Positions 25,270 to 38,404 of a stretch of DNA of 64,000 nt are shown one piece after another (the first letter of the stretch is position 1; each line of letters begins with the position of its first letter). The position numbers and the translations under genes are program-made. The DNA lies in assembly GCA_022605955.1 (NCBI GenBank), contig JAKCOZ010000099.1, positions 434,001 through 498,000 of the forward strand, written 5' to 3'. This DNA comes from Rallus limicola (taxonomy: Eukaryota > Chordata > Aves > Gruiformes > Rallidae). Under the pieces are notes generated by a model. That model did no database searches, had not been told where the DNA came from, and saw only the letters and a program-made list of their open reading frames with translations.

Positions 25270-27050
25270 AAAAACATGCTAAACGTCCAGCAATAACTCC
25301 CAAAGTAAAGAAGCGAGGCCTGAAAGGCATAGCTTGTCTGAAACCTCCTAACAGGACACACGAGCAGACCCTGTCACTTTGGCTCTCAGCCTTTTCCTTT
25401 GCCTGGAAAGAGGGAACATGCCTGGAACCTCCTACGGTGCTTTTCTCGGCCCTAGCAGACTGCAGTTCAAAACATGCTAAACGTCCAGCAATAACTCCCA
25501 AAGTAAAGAAGCGAGGCCTGAAAGGCATAGCTTGTCTGAAACCTCCTAACAGGACACACGAGCAGACCCTGTCACTTTGGCTCTCAGCCTTTTCCTTTGC
25601 CTGGAAAGAGGGAACATGCCTGGAACCTCCTACGGTGCTTTTCTCGGCCCTAGCAGACTGCAGTTCAAAACATGCTAAACGTCCAGCAATAACTCCCAAA
25701 GTAAAGAAGCGAGGCCTGAAAGGCATAGCTTGTCTGAAACCTCCTAACAGGACACACGAGCAGACCCTGTCACTTTGGCTCTCAGCCTTTTCCTTTGCCT
25801 GGAAAGAGGGAACATGCCTGGAACCTCCTACGGTGCTTTTCTCGGCCCTAGCAGACTGCAGTTCAAAACATGCTAAACGTCCAGCAATAACTCCCAAAGA
25901 AAAGAAGCTAGGCCTGAAAGGCATAGCTTGTCTGAAACCTCCTAACAGGACACACGAGCAGACCCTGTCACTTTGGCTCTCAGCCTTTTCCTTTGCCTGG
26001 AAAGAGGGAACATGCCTGGAACCTCCTACGGTGCTTTTCTCGGCCCTAGCAGACTGCAGTTCAAAACATGCTAAACGTCCAGCAATAACACCCAAAGTAA
26101 AGAAGCTAGGCCTGAAAGGCATAGCTTGTCTGAAACCTCCTAACAGGACACACGAGCAGACCCTGTCACTTTGGCTCTCAGCCTTTTCCTTTGCCTGGAA
26201 AGAGGGAACATGCCTGGAACCACCTACGGTGCTTTTCTCGGCCCTAGCAGACTGTAGTTCAAAACATGCTAAACGTCCAGCAATAACTCCCAAAGTAAAG
26301 AAGCTAGGCCTGAAAGGCATAGCTTGTCTGAAACCTCCTAACAGGACACACGAGCAGACCCTGTCACTTTGGCTCTCAGCCTTTTCCTTTGCCTGGAAAG
26401 AGGGAACATGCCTGGAACCTCCTACGGTGCTTTTCTCGGCCCTAGCAGACTGCAGTTCAAAACATGCTAAACGTCCAGCAATAACTCCCAAAGAAAAGAA
26501 GCTAGGCCTGAAAGGCATAGCTTGTCTGAAACCTCCTAACAGGACACACGAGCAGACCCTGTCACTTTGGCTCTCAGCCTTTTCCTTTGCTTGAAAGAGG
26601 GAACATGCCTGGAACCTCCTACGGTGCTTTTCTCGGCCCTAGCAGACTGCAGTTCAAAACATGCTAAACGTCCAGCAATAACTCCCAAAGTAAAGAAGCT
26701 AGGCCTGAAAGGCATAGCTTGTCTGAAACCTCCTAACAGGACACACGAGCAGACCCTGTCACTTTGGCTCTCAGCCTTTTCCTTTGCCTGGAAAGAGGGA
26801 ACATGCCTGGAACCTCCTACGGTGCTTTTCTCGGCCCTAGCAGACTGCAGGTCACAACATGCTAAACGTCCAGCAATAACTCCCAAAGTAAAGAAGCTAG
26901 GACTGAAAGGCATAGCTTGTCTGAAACCTCCTAACAGGACACACAAGCAGACCCTGTCACTTTGGCTCTCAGCCTTTTCCTTTGCCTGGAAAGAGGGAAC
27001 ATGCCTGGAACCTCCTACGGTGCTTTTCTCGGCCCTAGCAGACTGCAGTT
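25270..27050. repeat. 9-monomer O-delimited unit (alpha plus four), 1,781 bp
   Basis: The alpha order O/R, R, R, E, AACACCC is followed by a GAACCACC/GACTGTAG monomer (about 26,219-26,254), an E monomer (about 26,491), a monomer with the 1-bp deletion TTTGCTTGAAAG (26,588-26,597), and Q with AGGACTG and ACAAGCAG. The same series through the deletion recurs at 29,033-30,560, showing that at least eight monomers were copied together. Confidence 0.75.
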
Positions 27051-28040
27051 AAAAACATGCTAAACGTCCAGCAATAACTCCCAAAGTAAAGAAGCGAGGC
27101 CTGAAAGGCATAGCTTGTCTGAAACCTCCTAACAGGACACACGAGCAGACCCTGTCACTTTGGCTCTCAGCCTTTTCCTTTGCCTGGAAAGAGGGAACAT
27201 GCCTGGAACCTCCTACGGTGCTTTTCTCGGCCCTAGCAGACTGCAGTTCAAAACATGCTAAACGTCCAGCAATAACTCCCAAAGTAAAGAAGCGAGGCCT
27301 GAAAGGCATAGCTTGTCTGAAACCTCCTAACAGGACACACGAGCAGACCCTGTCACTTTGGCTCTCAGCCTTTTCCTTTGCCTGGAAAGAGGGAACATGC
27401 CTGGAACCTCCTACGGTGCTTTTCTCGGCCCTAGCAGACTGCAGTTCAAAACATGCTAAACGTCCAGCAATAACTCCCAAAGTAAAGAAGCGAGGCCTGA
27501 AAGGCATAGCTTGTCTGAAACCTCCTAACAGGACACACGAGCAGACCCTGTCACTTTGGCTCTCAGCCTTTTCCTTTGCCTGGAAAGAGGGAACATGCCT
27601 GGAACCTCCTACGGTGCTTTTCTCGGCCCTAGCAGACTGCAGTTCAAAACATGCTAAACGTCCAGCAATAACTCCCAAAGAAAAGAAGCTAGGCCTGAAA
27701 GGCATAGCTTGTCTGAAACCTCCTAACAGGACACACGAGCAGACCCTGTCACTTTGGCTCTCAGCCTTTTCCTTTGCATGGAAAGAGGGAACATGCCTGG
27801 AACCTCCTACGGTGCTTTTCTCGGCCCTAGCAGACTGCAGTTCAAAACATGCTAAACGTCCAGCAATAACACCCAAAGTAAAGAAGCTAGGCCTGAAAGG
27901 CATAGCTTGTCTGAAACCTCCTAACAGGACACACGAGCAGACCCTGTCACTTTGGCTCTCAGCCTTTTCCTTTGCCTGGAAAGAGGGAACATGCCTGGAA
28001 CCTCCTACGGTGCTTTTCTCGGCCCTAGCAGACTGCAGTT
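27051..28040. repeat. 990-bp higher-order unit, type alpha (copy 3)
   Basis: O/R, R, R, E, AACACCC with the same order as 23,291-24,280. The only private change I see is TTTGCATGG at about 27,775. The near-identity indicates a recent expansion of the alpha-beta composite. Confidence 0.78.
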
Positions 28041-29032
28041 AAAAACATGCTAAACGTCCAGCAATAACTCCCAAAGTAAAGAAGCGAGGCCTGAAAGGCA
28101 TAGCTTGTCTGAAACCTCCTAACAGGACACACGAGCAGACCCTGTCACTTTGGCTCTCAGCCTTTTCCTTTGCCTGGAAAGAGGGAACATGCCTGGAACC
28201 TCCTACGGTGCTTTTCTCGGCCCTAGCAGACTGCAGTTCAAAAACATGCTAAACGTCCAGCAATAACTCCCAAAGTAAAGAAGCTAGGCCTGAAAGGCAT
28301 AGCTTGTCTGAAACCTCCTAACAGGACACACGAGCAGACCCTGTCACTTTGGCTCTCAGCCTTTTCCTTTGCCTGGAAAGAGGGAACATGCCTGGAACCT
28401 CCTACGGTGCTTTTCTCGGCCCTAGCAGACTGCAGTTCAAAACATGCTAAACGTCCAGCAATAACTCCCAAAGTAAAGAAGCTAGGCCTGAAAGGCATAG
28501 CTCGTCTGAAACCTCCTAACAGGACACACGAGCAGACCCTGTCACTTTGGCTCTCAGCCTTTTCCTTTGCCTGGAAAGAGGGAACATGCCTGGAACCTCC
28601 TACGGTGCTTTTCTCGGCCCTAGCAGACTGCAGTTCAAAACATGCTAAACGTCCAGCAATAACTCCCAAAGTAAAGAAGCGAGGCCTGAAAGGCATAGCT
28701 TGTCTGAAACTTCCTAACAGGACACACGAGCAGACCCTGTCACTTTGGCTCTCAGCCTTTTCCTTTGCCTGGAAAGAGGGAACATGCCTGGAACCTCCTA
28801 CGGTGCTTTTCTCGGCCCTAGCAGACTGCAGTTCAAAACATGCTAAACGTCCAGCAATAACTCCCAAAGTAAAGAAGCTAGGCCTGAAAGGCATAGCTTG
28901 TCTGAAACCTCCTAACAGGACACACGAGCAGACCCTGTCACTTTGGCTCTCAGCCTTTTCCTTTGCCTGGAAAGAGGGAACATGCCTGGAACCTCCTACG
29001 GTGGCTTTTCTCGGCCCTAGCAGACTGCAGTT
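28041..29032. repeat. Higher-order unit, type beta (copy 3), with two 1-bp insertions
   Basis: O/R, L, U, R with GAAACTTCC (about 28,712), L. Two homopolymer-type insertions occur, A4 to A5 at 28,240-28,244 and GGTGCTT to GGTGGCTT at 29,003-29,004. The unit is otherwise the same as the beta units at 22.3 and 24.3 kb. Confidence 0.75.
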
Positions 29033-30588
29033 AAAAACATGCTAAACGTCCAGCAATAACTCCCAAAGTAAAGAAGCGAGGCCTGAAAGGCATAGCTTGT
29101 CTGAAACCTCCTAACAGGACACACGAGCAGACCCTGTCACTTTGGCTCTCAGCCCTTTTCCTTTGCCTGGAAAGAGGGAACATGCCTGGAACCTCCTACG
29201 GTGCTTTTCTCGGCCCTAGCAGACTGCAGTTCAAAACATGCTAAACGTCCAGCAATAACTCCCAAAGTAAAGAAGCGAGGCCTGAAAGGCATAGCTTGTC
29301 TGAAACCTCCTAACAGGGACACACGAGCAGACCCTGTCACTTTGGCTCTCAGCCTTTTCCTTTGCCTGGAAAGAGGGAACATGCCTGGAACCTCCTACGG
29401 TGCTTTTCTCGGCCCTAGCAGACTGCAGTTCAAAACATGCTAAACGTCCAGCAATAACTCCCAAAGTAAAGAAGCTAGGCCTGAAAGGCATAGCTTGTCT
29501 GAAACCTCCTAACAGGACACACGAGCAGACCCTGTCACTTTGGCTCTCAGCCTTTTCCTTTGCCTGGAAAGAGGGAACATGCCTGGAACCTCCTACGGTG
29601 CTTTTCTCGGCCCTAGCAGACTGCAGTTCAAAACATGCTAAACGTCCAGCAATAACTCCCAAAGAAAAGAAGCTAGGCCTGAAAGGCATAGCTTGTCTGA
29701 AACCTCCTAACAGGACACACGAGCAGACCCTGTCACTTTGGCTCTCAGCCTTTTCCTTTGCCTGGAAAGAGGGAACATGCCTGGAACCTCCTACGGTGCT
29801 TTTCTCGGCCCTAGCAGACTGCAGTTCAAAACATGCTAAACGTCCAGCAATAACACCCAAAGTAAAGAAGCTAGGCCTGAAAGGCATAGCTTGTCTGAAA
29901 ACCTCCTAACAGGACACACGAGCAGACCCTGTCACTTTGGCTCTCAGCCTTTTCCTTTGCCTGGAAAGAGGGAACATGCCTGGAACCACCTACGGTGCTT
30001 TTCTCGGCCCTAGCAGACTGTAGTTCAAAACATGCTAAACGTCCAGCAATAACTCCCAAAGTAAAGAAGCTAGGCCTGAAAGGCATAGCTTGTCTGAAAC
30101 CTCCTAACAGGACACACGAGCAGACCCTGTCACTTTGGCTCTCAGCCTTTTCCTTTGCCTGGAAAGAGGGAACATGCCTGGAACCTCCTACGGTGCTTTT
30201 CTCGGCCCTAGCAGACTGCAGTTCAAAACATGCTAAACGTCCAGCAATAACTCCCAAAGAAAAGAAGCTAGGCCTGAAAGGCATAGCTTGTCTGAAACCT
30301 CCTAACAGGACACACGAGCAGACCCTGTCACTTTGGCTCTCAGCCTTTTCCTTTGCTTGAAAGAGGGAACATGCCTGGAACCTCCTACGGTGCTTTTCTC
30401 GGCCCTAGCAGACTGCAGTTCAAAACATGCTAAACGTCCAGCAATAACTCCCAAAGTAAAGAAGCTAGGCCTGAAAGGCATAGCTTGTCTGAAACCTCCT
30501 AACAGGACACACGAGCAGACCCTGTCACTTTGGCTCTCAGCCTTTTCCTTTGCCTGGAAAGAGGGAACATGCCTGGAACCTCCTACGG
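29033..30588. repeat. Partial alpha-plus copy matching 25,270-26,790, with indel cluster
   Basis: O/R, R, L, E, AACACCC, GAACCACC/GACTGTAG (about 29,983-30,020), E and the 1-bp deletion TTTGCTTGAAAG (30,353-30,362) reproduce the left eight monomers of the 25.3-kb unit. The third monomer is L here and R there. Three +1 events lie inside: CCC at 29,153-29,155, GGG at 29,316-29,318 and AAAA at 29,898-29,901. The insertions are private to this copy, whereas the deletion is shared with three other sites. Confidence 0.7.
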
Positions 30589-32796
30589 TGCTTTTCTCGG
30601 CCCTAGCAGACTGCAGTTCAAAACATGCTAAACGTCCAGCAATAACTCCCAAAGTAAAGAAGCTAGGCCTGAAAGGCATAGCTTGTCTGAAACCTCCTAA
30701 CAGGACACACGAGCAGACCCTGTCACTTTGGCTCTCAGCCTTTTCCTTTGCCTGGAAAGAGGGAACATGCCTGGAACCACCTACGGTGCTTTTCTCGGCC
30801 CTAGCAGACTGTAGTTCAAAACATGCTAAACGTCCAGCAATAACTCCCAAAGTAAAGAAGCTAGGCCTGAAAGGCATAGCTTGTCTGAAACCTCCTAACA
30901 GGACACACGAGCAGACCCTGTCACTTTGGCTCTCAGCCTTTTCCTTTCCCTGGAAAGAGGGAACATGCCTGGAACCTCCTACGGTGCTTTTCTCGGCCCT
31001 AGCAGACTGCAGTTCAAAACATGCTAAACGTCCAGACATAACTCCCAAAGTAAAGAAGCTAGGCCTGAAAGGCATAGCTTGTCTGAAACCTCCTAACAGG
31101 ACACACGAGCAGACCCTGTCACTTTGGCTCTCAGCCTTTTCCTTTGCCTGGAAAGAGGGAACATGCCTGGAACCTCCTACGGTGCTTTTCTCGGCCCTAG
31201 CAGACTGCAGTTCAAAACATGCTAAACGTCCAGCAATAACTCCCAAAGTAAAGAAGCTAGGCCTGAAAGGCATAGCTTGTCTGAAACCTCCTAACAGGAC
31301 ACACGAGCAGACCCTGTCACTTTGGCTCTCAGCCTTTTCCTTTGCCTGGAAAGAGGGAACATGCCTGGAACCTCCTACGGTGCTTTTCTCGGCCCTAGCA
31401 GACTGCAGTTCAAAACATGCTAAACGTCCAGCAATAACTCCCAAAGTAAAGAAGCTAAGCCTGAAAGGCATAGCTTGTCAGAAACCTCCTAACAGGACAC
31501 ACGAGCAGACCCTGTCACTTTGGCTCTCAGCCTTTTCCTTTGCCTGGAAAGAGGGAACATGCCTGGAACCTCCTACGGTGCTTTTCTCGGCCCTAGCAGA
31601 CTGCAGGTCACAACATGCTAAACGTCCAGCAATAACTCCCAAAGTAAAGAAGCTAGGCCTGAAAGGCATAGCTTGTCTGAAACCTCCTAACAGGACACAC
31701 GAGCAGACCCTGTCACTTTGGCTCTCAGCCTTTTCCTTTGCCTGGAAAGAGGGAACATGCCTGGAACCTCCTACGGTGCTTTTCTCGGCCCTAGCAGACT
31801 GCAGTTCAAAACATGCTAAACGTCCAGCAATAACTCCCAAAGTAAAGAAGCTAGGCCTGAAAGGCATAGCTCGTCTGAAACCTCCTAACAGGACACACGA
31901 GAGACCCTGTCACTTTGGCTCTCAGCCTTTTCCTTTGCCTGGAAAGAGGGGAACATGCCTGGAACCTCCTACGGTGCTTTTCTCGGCCCTAGCAGACTGC
32001 AGTTCAAAACATGCTAAACGTCCAGCAATAACTCCCAAAGTAAAGAAGCTAGGCCTGAAAGGCATAGCTTGTCTAAAACCTCCTAACTGGACACACGATC
32101 AGACCCTGTCACTTTGGCTCTCAGCCTTTTCCTTTGCCTGGAAAGAGGGAACATGCCTGGAACCTCCTACGGTGCTTTTCTCGGCCCTAGCAGACTGCAG
32201 TTCAAAACATGCTAAACGTCCAGCAATAACTTCCAAAGTAAAGAAGCTAGGCCTGAAAGGCATAGCTTGTCTGAAACCTCCTGACAGGACACACGAGCAG
32301 ACCCTGTCACTTTGGCTCTCAGCCTTTTCCTTTGCCTGGAAAGAGGGAACATGCCTGGAACCTCCTACGGTGCTTTTCTCGGCCCTAGCAGACTGCAGTT
32401 CAAAACATGCTAAACGTCCAGCAATAACTCCCAAAGTAAAGAAGCTAGGCCTGAAAGGCATAGCTTGTCTGAAACCTCCTAACAGGACACACGAGCAGAC
32501 CCTGTCACTTTGGCTCTCAGCCTTTTCCTTTGCCTGGAAAGAGGGAACATGCCTGGAACCTCCTACGGTGCTTTTCTCGGCCCTAGCAGACTGCAGTTCA
32601 AAACATGCTAAACGTCCAGCAATAACTCCCAAAGTAAAGAAGCTAGGCCTGAAAGGCATAGCTTGTCTGAAACCTCCTAACAGGACACACGAGCAGACCC
32701 TGTCACTTTGGCTCTCAGCCTTTTCCTTTGCCTGGAAAGAGGGAACATGCCTGGAACCTCCTACGGTGCTTTTCTCGGCCCTAGCAGACTGCAGTT
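30589..32796. repeat. Mixed monomers with D, Q, W and S markers
   Basis: A second GAACCACC/GACTGTAG monomer (about 30,777-30,812), D (about 31,033), CTAAGCCTG with CTTGTCAGAAAC (31,455-31,482), Q (about 31,604), U, W with ACGATCAG (about 32,086-32,099) and S with CCTGACAGG (about 32,230-32,284) occur before O at 32,797. A -1 at 31,900-31,901 (ACGAGAGACC) and a +1 at 31,948-31,951 (GGGG) cancel within 50 bp. The CTAAGCCTG monomer followed by Q recurs at 35.6 kb, giving a cassette relationship between the two places. Confidence 0.65.
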
Positions 32797-34650
32797 AAAA
32801 ACATGCTAAACGTCCAGCAATAACTCCCAAAGTAAAGAAGCGAGGCCTGAAAGGCATAGCTTGTCTGAAACCTCCTAACAGGACACACGAGCAGACCCTG
32901 TCACTTTGGCTCTCAGCCTTTTCCTTTGCCTGGAAAGAGGGAACATGCCTGGAACCTCCTACGGTGCTTTTCTCGGCCCTAGCAGACTGCAGTTCAAAAC
33001 ATGCTAAACGTCCAGCAATAACTCCCAAAGTAAAGAAGCTAGGCCTGAAAGGCATAGCTTGTCTGAAACCTCCTAACAGGACACACGAGCAGACCCTGTC
33101 ACTTTGGCTCTCAGCCTTTTCCTTTGCCTGGAAAGAGGGAACATGCCTGGAACCTCCTACGGTGCTTTTCTCGGCCCTAGCAGACTGCAGTTCAAAACAT
33201 GCTAAACGTCCAGCAATAACTCCCAAAGTAAAGAAGCGAGGCCTGAAAGGCATAGCTCGTCTGAAACCTCCTAACAGGACACACGAGCAGACCCTGTCAC
33301 TTTGGCTCTCAGCCTTTTCCTTTGCCTGGAAAGAGGGAACATGCCTGGAACCTCCTACGGTGCTTTTCTCGGCCCTAGCAGACTGCAGTTCAAAACATGC
33401 TAAACGTCCAGCAATAACTCCCAAAGTAAAGAAGCGAGGCCTGAAAGGCATAGCTCGTCTGAAACCTCCTAACAGGACACACGAGCAGACCCTGTCACTT
33501 TGGCTCTCAGCCTTTTCCTTTGCCTGGAAAGAGGGAACATGCCTGGAACCTCCTACGGTGCTTTTCTCGGCCCTAGCAGACTGCAGTTCAAAACATGCTA
33601 AACGTCCAGCAATAACTCCCAAAGTAAAGAAGCGAGGCCTGAAAGGCATAGCTTGTCTGAAACCTCCTAACAGGACACACGAGCAGACCCTGTCACTTTG
33701 GCTCTCAGCCTTTTCCTTTGCCTGGAAAGAGGGAACATGCCTGGAACCTCCTACGGTGCTTTTCTCGGCCCTAGCAGACTGCAGTTCAAAACATGCTAAA
33801 CGTCCAGCAATAACTCCCAAAGTAAAGAAGCGAGGCCTGAAAGGCATAGCTTGTCTGAAACCTCCTAACAGGACACACGAGCAGACCCTGTCACTTTGGC
33901 TCTCAGCCTTTTCCTTTGCCTGGAAAGAGGGAACATGCCTGGAACCTCCTACGGTGCTTTTCTCGGCCCTAGCAGACTGCAGTTCAAAACATGCTAAACG
34001 TCCAGCAATAACTCCCAAAGTAAAGAAGCGAGGCCTGAAAGGCATAGCTTGTCTGAAACCTCCAAACAGGACACACGAGCAGACCCTGTCACTTTGGCTC
34101 TCAGCCTTTTCCTTTGCCTGGAAAGAGGGAACATGCCTGGAACCTCCTACGGTGCTTTTCTCGGCCCTAGCAGACTGCAGTTCAAAACATGCTAAACGTC
34201 CAGCAATAACTCCCAAAGTAAAGAAGCGAGGCCTGAAAGGCATAGCTTGTCTGAAACCTCCTAACAGGACACACGAGCAGACCCTGTCACTTTGGCTCTC
34301 AGCCTTTTCCTTTGCCTGGAAAGAGGGAACATGCCTGGAACCTCCTACGGTGCTTTTCTCGGCCCTAGCAGACTGCAGTTCAAAACATGCTAAACGTCCA
34401 GCAATAACTCCCAAAGTAAAGAAGCGAGGCCTGAAAGGCATAGCTTGTCTGAAACCTCCAAACAGGACACACGAGCAGACCCTGTCACTTTGGCTCTCAG
34501 CCTTTTCCTTTGCCTGGAAAGAGGGAACATGCCTGGAACCTCCTACGGTGCTTTTCTCGGCCCTAGCAGACTGCAGTTCAAAACATGCTAAACGTCCAGC
34601 AATAACTCCCAAAGAAAAGAAGCTAGGCCTGAAAGGCATAGCTTGTCTGA
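32797..34650. repeat. R-rich run with a 2-monomer unit
   Basis: From O at 32,797, monomers run O/R, L, R/U, R/U, R, R, R, R, R, E. The change CCTCCAAACAGG occurs in the R monomers ending at about 34,063 and 34,459, 396 bp apart, so the last R monomers are arranged as a dimer repeated twice. Every monomer but one has the CpG-creating AGCGAGG. This is the densest run of R in the window. Confidence 0.7.
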
Positions 34651-35449
34651 AACCTCCTAACAGGACACACGAGCAGACCCTGTCACTTTGGCTCTCAGCC
34701 TTTTCCTTTGCCTGGAAAGAGGGAACATGCCTGGAACCTCCTACGGTGCTTTTCTCGGCCCTAGCAGACTGTAGTTCAAAACATGCTAAACGTCCAGCAA
34801 TAACTCCCAAAGTAAAGAAGCTAGGACTGAAAGGCATAGCTTGTCTGAAACCTCCTAACAGGACACACGAGCAGACCCTGTCACTTTGGCTCTCAGCCTT
34901 TTCCTTTGCCTGGAAAGAGGGAACATGCCTGGAACCTCCTACGGTGCTTTTCTCGGCCCTAGCAGACTGCAGTTCAAAACATGCTAAACGTCCAGCAATA
35001 ACTCCCAAAGTAAAGAAGCTAGGCCTGAAAGGTATAGCTTGTCTGAAACCTCCTAACAGGACACACGAGCAGACCCTGTCACTTTGGCTCTCAGCCTTTT
35101 CCTTTGCCTGGAAAGAGGGAACATGCCTGGAACCTCCTACGGTGCTTTTCTCGGCCCTAGCAGACTGCAGTTCAAAACATGCTAAACGTCCAGCAATAAC
35201 TCCCAAAGTAAAGAAGCTAGGCCTGAAAGGCATAGCTTGTCTGAAACCTCCTAACAGGACACACGAGCAGACCCTGTCACTTTGGCTCTCAGCCTTTTCC
35301 TTTGCCTGGAAAGAGGGAACATGCCTGGAACCTCCTACGGTGCTTTTCTCGGCCCTAGCAGACTGCAGTTCATAACATGCTAAACGTCCAGCAATAACTC
35401 CCAAAGTAAAGAAGCTAGGCCTGAAAGGCATAGCTTGTCTGAAACCTCC

Positions 35450-36446
35450 TAACAGGACACACGAGCAGACCCTGTCACTTTGGCTCTCAGCCTTTTCCTT
35501 TGCCTGGAAAGAGGGAACATGCCTGGAACCTCCTACGGTGCTTTTCTCGGCCCTAGCAGACTGCAGTTCAAAACATGCTAAACGTCCAGCAATAACTCCC
35601 AAAGTAAAGAAGCTAAGCCTGAAAGGCATAGCTTGTCAGAAACCTCCTAACAGGACACACGAGCAGACCCTGTCACTTTGGCTCTCAGCCTTTTCCTTTG
35701 CCTGGAAAGAGGGAACATGCCTGGAACCTCCTACGGTGCTTTTCTCGGCCCTAGCAGACTGCAGGTCACAACATGCTAAACGTCCAGCAATAACTCCCAA
35801 AGTAAAGAAGCTAGGCCTGAAAGGCATAGCTTGTCTGAAACCTCCTAACAGGACACACGAGCAGACCCTGTCACTTTGGCTCTCAGCCTTTTCCTTTGCC
35901 TGGAAAGAGGGAACATGCCTGGAACCTCCTACGGTGCTTTTCTCGGCCCTAGCAGACTGCAGTTCAAAACATGCTAAACGTCCAGCAATAACTCCCAAAG
36001 TAAAGAAGCTAGGCCTGAAAGGAATAGGTTGTCTGAAACCTCCTAACAGGACACACGAGCAGACCCTGTCACTTTGGCTCTCAGCCTTTTCCTTTGCCTG
36101 GAAAGAGGGAACATGCCTGGAACCTCCTACGGTGCTTTTCTCGGCCCTAGCAGACTGCAGTTCAAAACATGCTAAACGTCCAGCAATAACTCCCAAAGTA
36201 AAGAAGCTAGGCCTGAAAGGCATAGCTTGTCTAAAACCTCCTAACTGGACACACGATCAGACCCTGTCACTTTGGCTCTCAGCCTTTTCCTTTGCCTGGA
36301 AAGAGGGAACATGCCTGGAACCTCCTACGGTGCTTTTCTCGGCCCTAGCAGACTGCAGTTCAAAACATGCTAAACGTCCAGCAATAACTTCCAAAGTAAA
36401 GAAGCTAGGCCTGAAAGGCATAGCTCGTCTGAAACCTCCTAACAGG
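35450..36446. repeat. Cassette: CTAAGCCTG, Q, G, W, S
   Basis: CTAAGCCTG with CTTGTCAGAAAC (35,613-35,640), Q (about 35,762), G (about 36,022), W with ACGATCAG (about 36,243-36,257) and S as ACTTCC (about 36,388) occur in five consecutive monomers. The first two match 31.45-31.6 kb and the last three match the cassettes at 19.6, 37.8 and 45.1 kb. The S monomer here ends in U, whereas the other cassettes end in CCTGACAGG, so its right part comes from a different lineage. A TAA-creating TTCATAAC lies just upstream (35,370). Confidence 0.7.
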
Positions 36447-37782
36447 ACACACGAGCAGACCCTGTCACTTTGGCTCTCAGCCTTTTCCTTTGCCTGGAAA
36501 GAGGGAACATGCCTGGAACCTCCTACGGTGCTTTTCTCGGCCCTAGCAGACTGCAGTTCAAAACATGCTAAACGTCCAGCAATAACTCCCAAAGTAAAGA
36601 AGCTAGGCCTGAAAGGCATAGCTTGTCTGAAACCTGCTAACAGGACACACGAGCAGACCCTGTCACTTTGGCTCTCAGCCTTTTCCTTTGCCTGGAAAGA
36701 GGGAACATGCCTGGAACCTCCTACGGTGCTTTTCTCGGCCCTAGCAGACTGCAGTTCAAAACATGCTAAACGTCCAGCAATAACTCCCAAAGTAAAGAAG
36801 CTAGGCCTGAAAGGCATAGCTTGTCTGAAACCTCCTAACAGGACACACGAGCAGACCCTGTCACTTTGGCTCTCAGCCTTTTCCTTTGCCTGGAAAGAGG
36901 GAACATGCCTGGAACCTCCTACGGTGCTTTTCTCGGCCCTAGCAGACTGCAGGTCACAACATGCTAAACGTCCAGCAATAACTCCCAAAGTAAAGAAGCT
37001 AGGACTGAAAGGCATAGCTTGTCTGAAACCTCCTAACAGGACACACGAGCAGACCCTGTCACTTTGGCTCTCAGCCTTTTCCTTTGCCTGGAAAGAGGGA
37101 ACATGCCTGGAACCTCCTACGGTGCTTTTCTCGGCCCTAGCAGACTGCAGTTCAAAACATGCTAAACGTCCAGCAATAACTCCCAAAGTAAAGAAGCGAG
37201 GCCTGAAAGGCATAGCTTGTCTGAAACCTCCTAACAGGACACACGAGCAGACCCTGTCACTTTGGCTCTCAGCCTTTTCCTTTGCCTGGAAAGAGGGAAC
37301 ATGCCTGGAACCTCCTACGGTGCTTTTCTCGGCCCTAGCAGACTGCAGTTCAAAACATGCTAAACGTCCAGCAATAACTCCCAAAGTAAAGAAGCTAGGC
37401 CTGAAAGGCATAGCTTGTCTGAAACCTCCTAACAGGACACACGAGCAGACCCTGTCACTTTGGCTCTCAGCCTTTTCCTTTGCCTGGAAAGAGGGAACAT
37501 GCCTGGAACCTCCTACGGTGCTTTTCTCGGCCCTAGCAGACTGCAGGTCACAACATGCTAAACGTCCAGCAATAACTCCCAAAGTAAAGAAGCTAGGCCT
37601 GAAAGGCATAGCTTGTCTGAAACCTCCTAACAGGACACACGAGCAGACCCTGTCACTTTGGCTCTCAGCCTTTTCCTTTGCCTGGAAAGAGGGAACATGC
37701 CTGGAACCTCCTACGGTGCTTTTCTCGGCCCTAGCAGACTGCAGTTCAAAACATGCTAAACGTCCAGCAATAACTCCCAAAT

Positions 37783-38404
37783 AAAGAAGCTAGGCCTGAA
37801 AGGAATAGGTTGTCTGAAACCTCCTAACAGGACACACGAGCAGACCCTGTCACTTTGGCTCTCAGCCTTTTCCTTTGCCTGGAAAGAGGGAACATGCCTG
37901 GAACCTCCTACGGTGCTTTTCTCGGCCCTAGCAGACTGCAGTTCAAAACATGCTAAACGTCCAGCAATAACTCCCAAAGTAAAGAAGCTAGGCCTGAAAG
38001 GCATAGCTTGTCTAAAACCTCCTAACTGGACACACGATCAGACCCTGTCACTTTGGCTCTCAGCCTTTTCCTTTGCCTGGAAAGAGGGAACATGCCTGGA
38101 ACCTCCTACGGTGCTTTTCTCGGCCCTAGCAGACTGCAGTTCAAAACATGCTAAACGTCCAGCAATAACTTCCAAAGTAAAGAAGCTAGGCCTGAAAGGC
38201 ATAGCTTGTCTGAAACCTCCTGACAGGACACACGAGCAGACCCTGTCATATTGGCTCTCAGCCTTTTCCTTTGCCTGGAAAGAGGGAACATGCCTGGAAC
38301 CTCCTACGGTGCTTTTCTCGGCCCTAGCAGACTGCAGTTCAAAAAATGCTAAACGTCCAGCAATAACTTCTAAAGTAAAGAAGCTAGGCCTGAAAGGCAT
38401 AGCT
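37783..38404. repeat. G-W-S-N cassette, copy at 37.8 kb
   Basis: G (about 37,803), W with ACGATCAG (about 38,026-38,039), S as ACTTCC with CCTGACAGG (about 38,170-38,222) and CAAAAAATG with ACTTCT and U (about 38,340-38,404) match, in order, the cassettes at 19.6-20.2 kb and 45.1-45.7 kb. A private CTGTCATATTGG lies at 38,246. The spacing to the 45.1-kb copy is 37 monomers. Confidence 0.75.

Noticed and set aside
31900..31951. Compensating -1/+1 pair as a functional frameshift
   Set aside because: It only restores phase by chance within a non-coding repeat and lies in a region with other private homopolymer indels.
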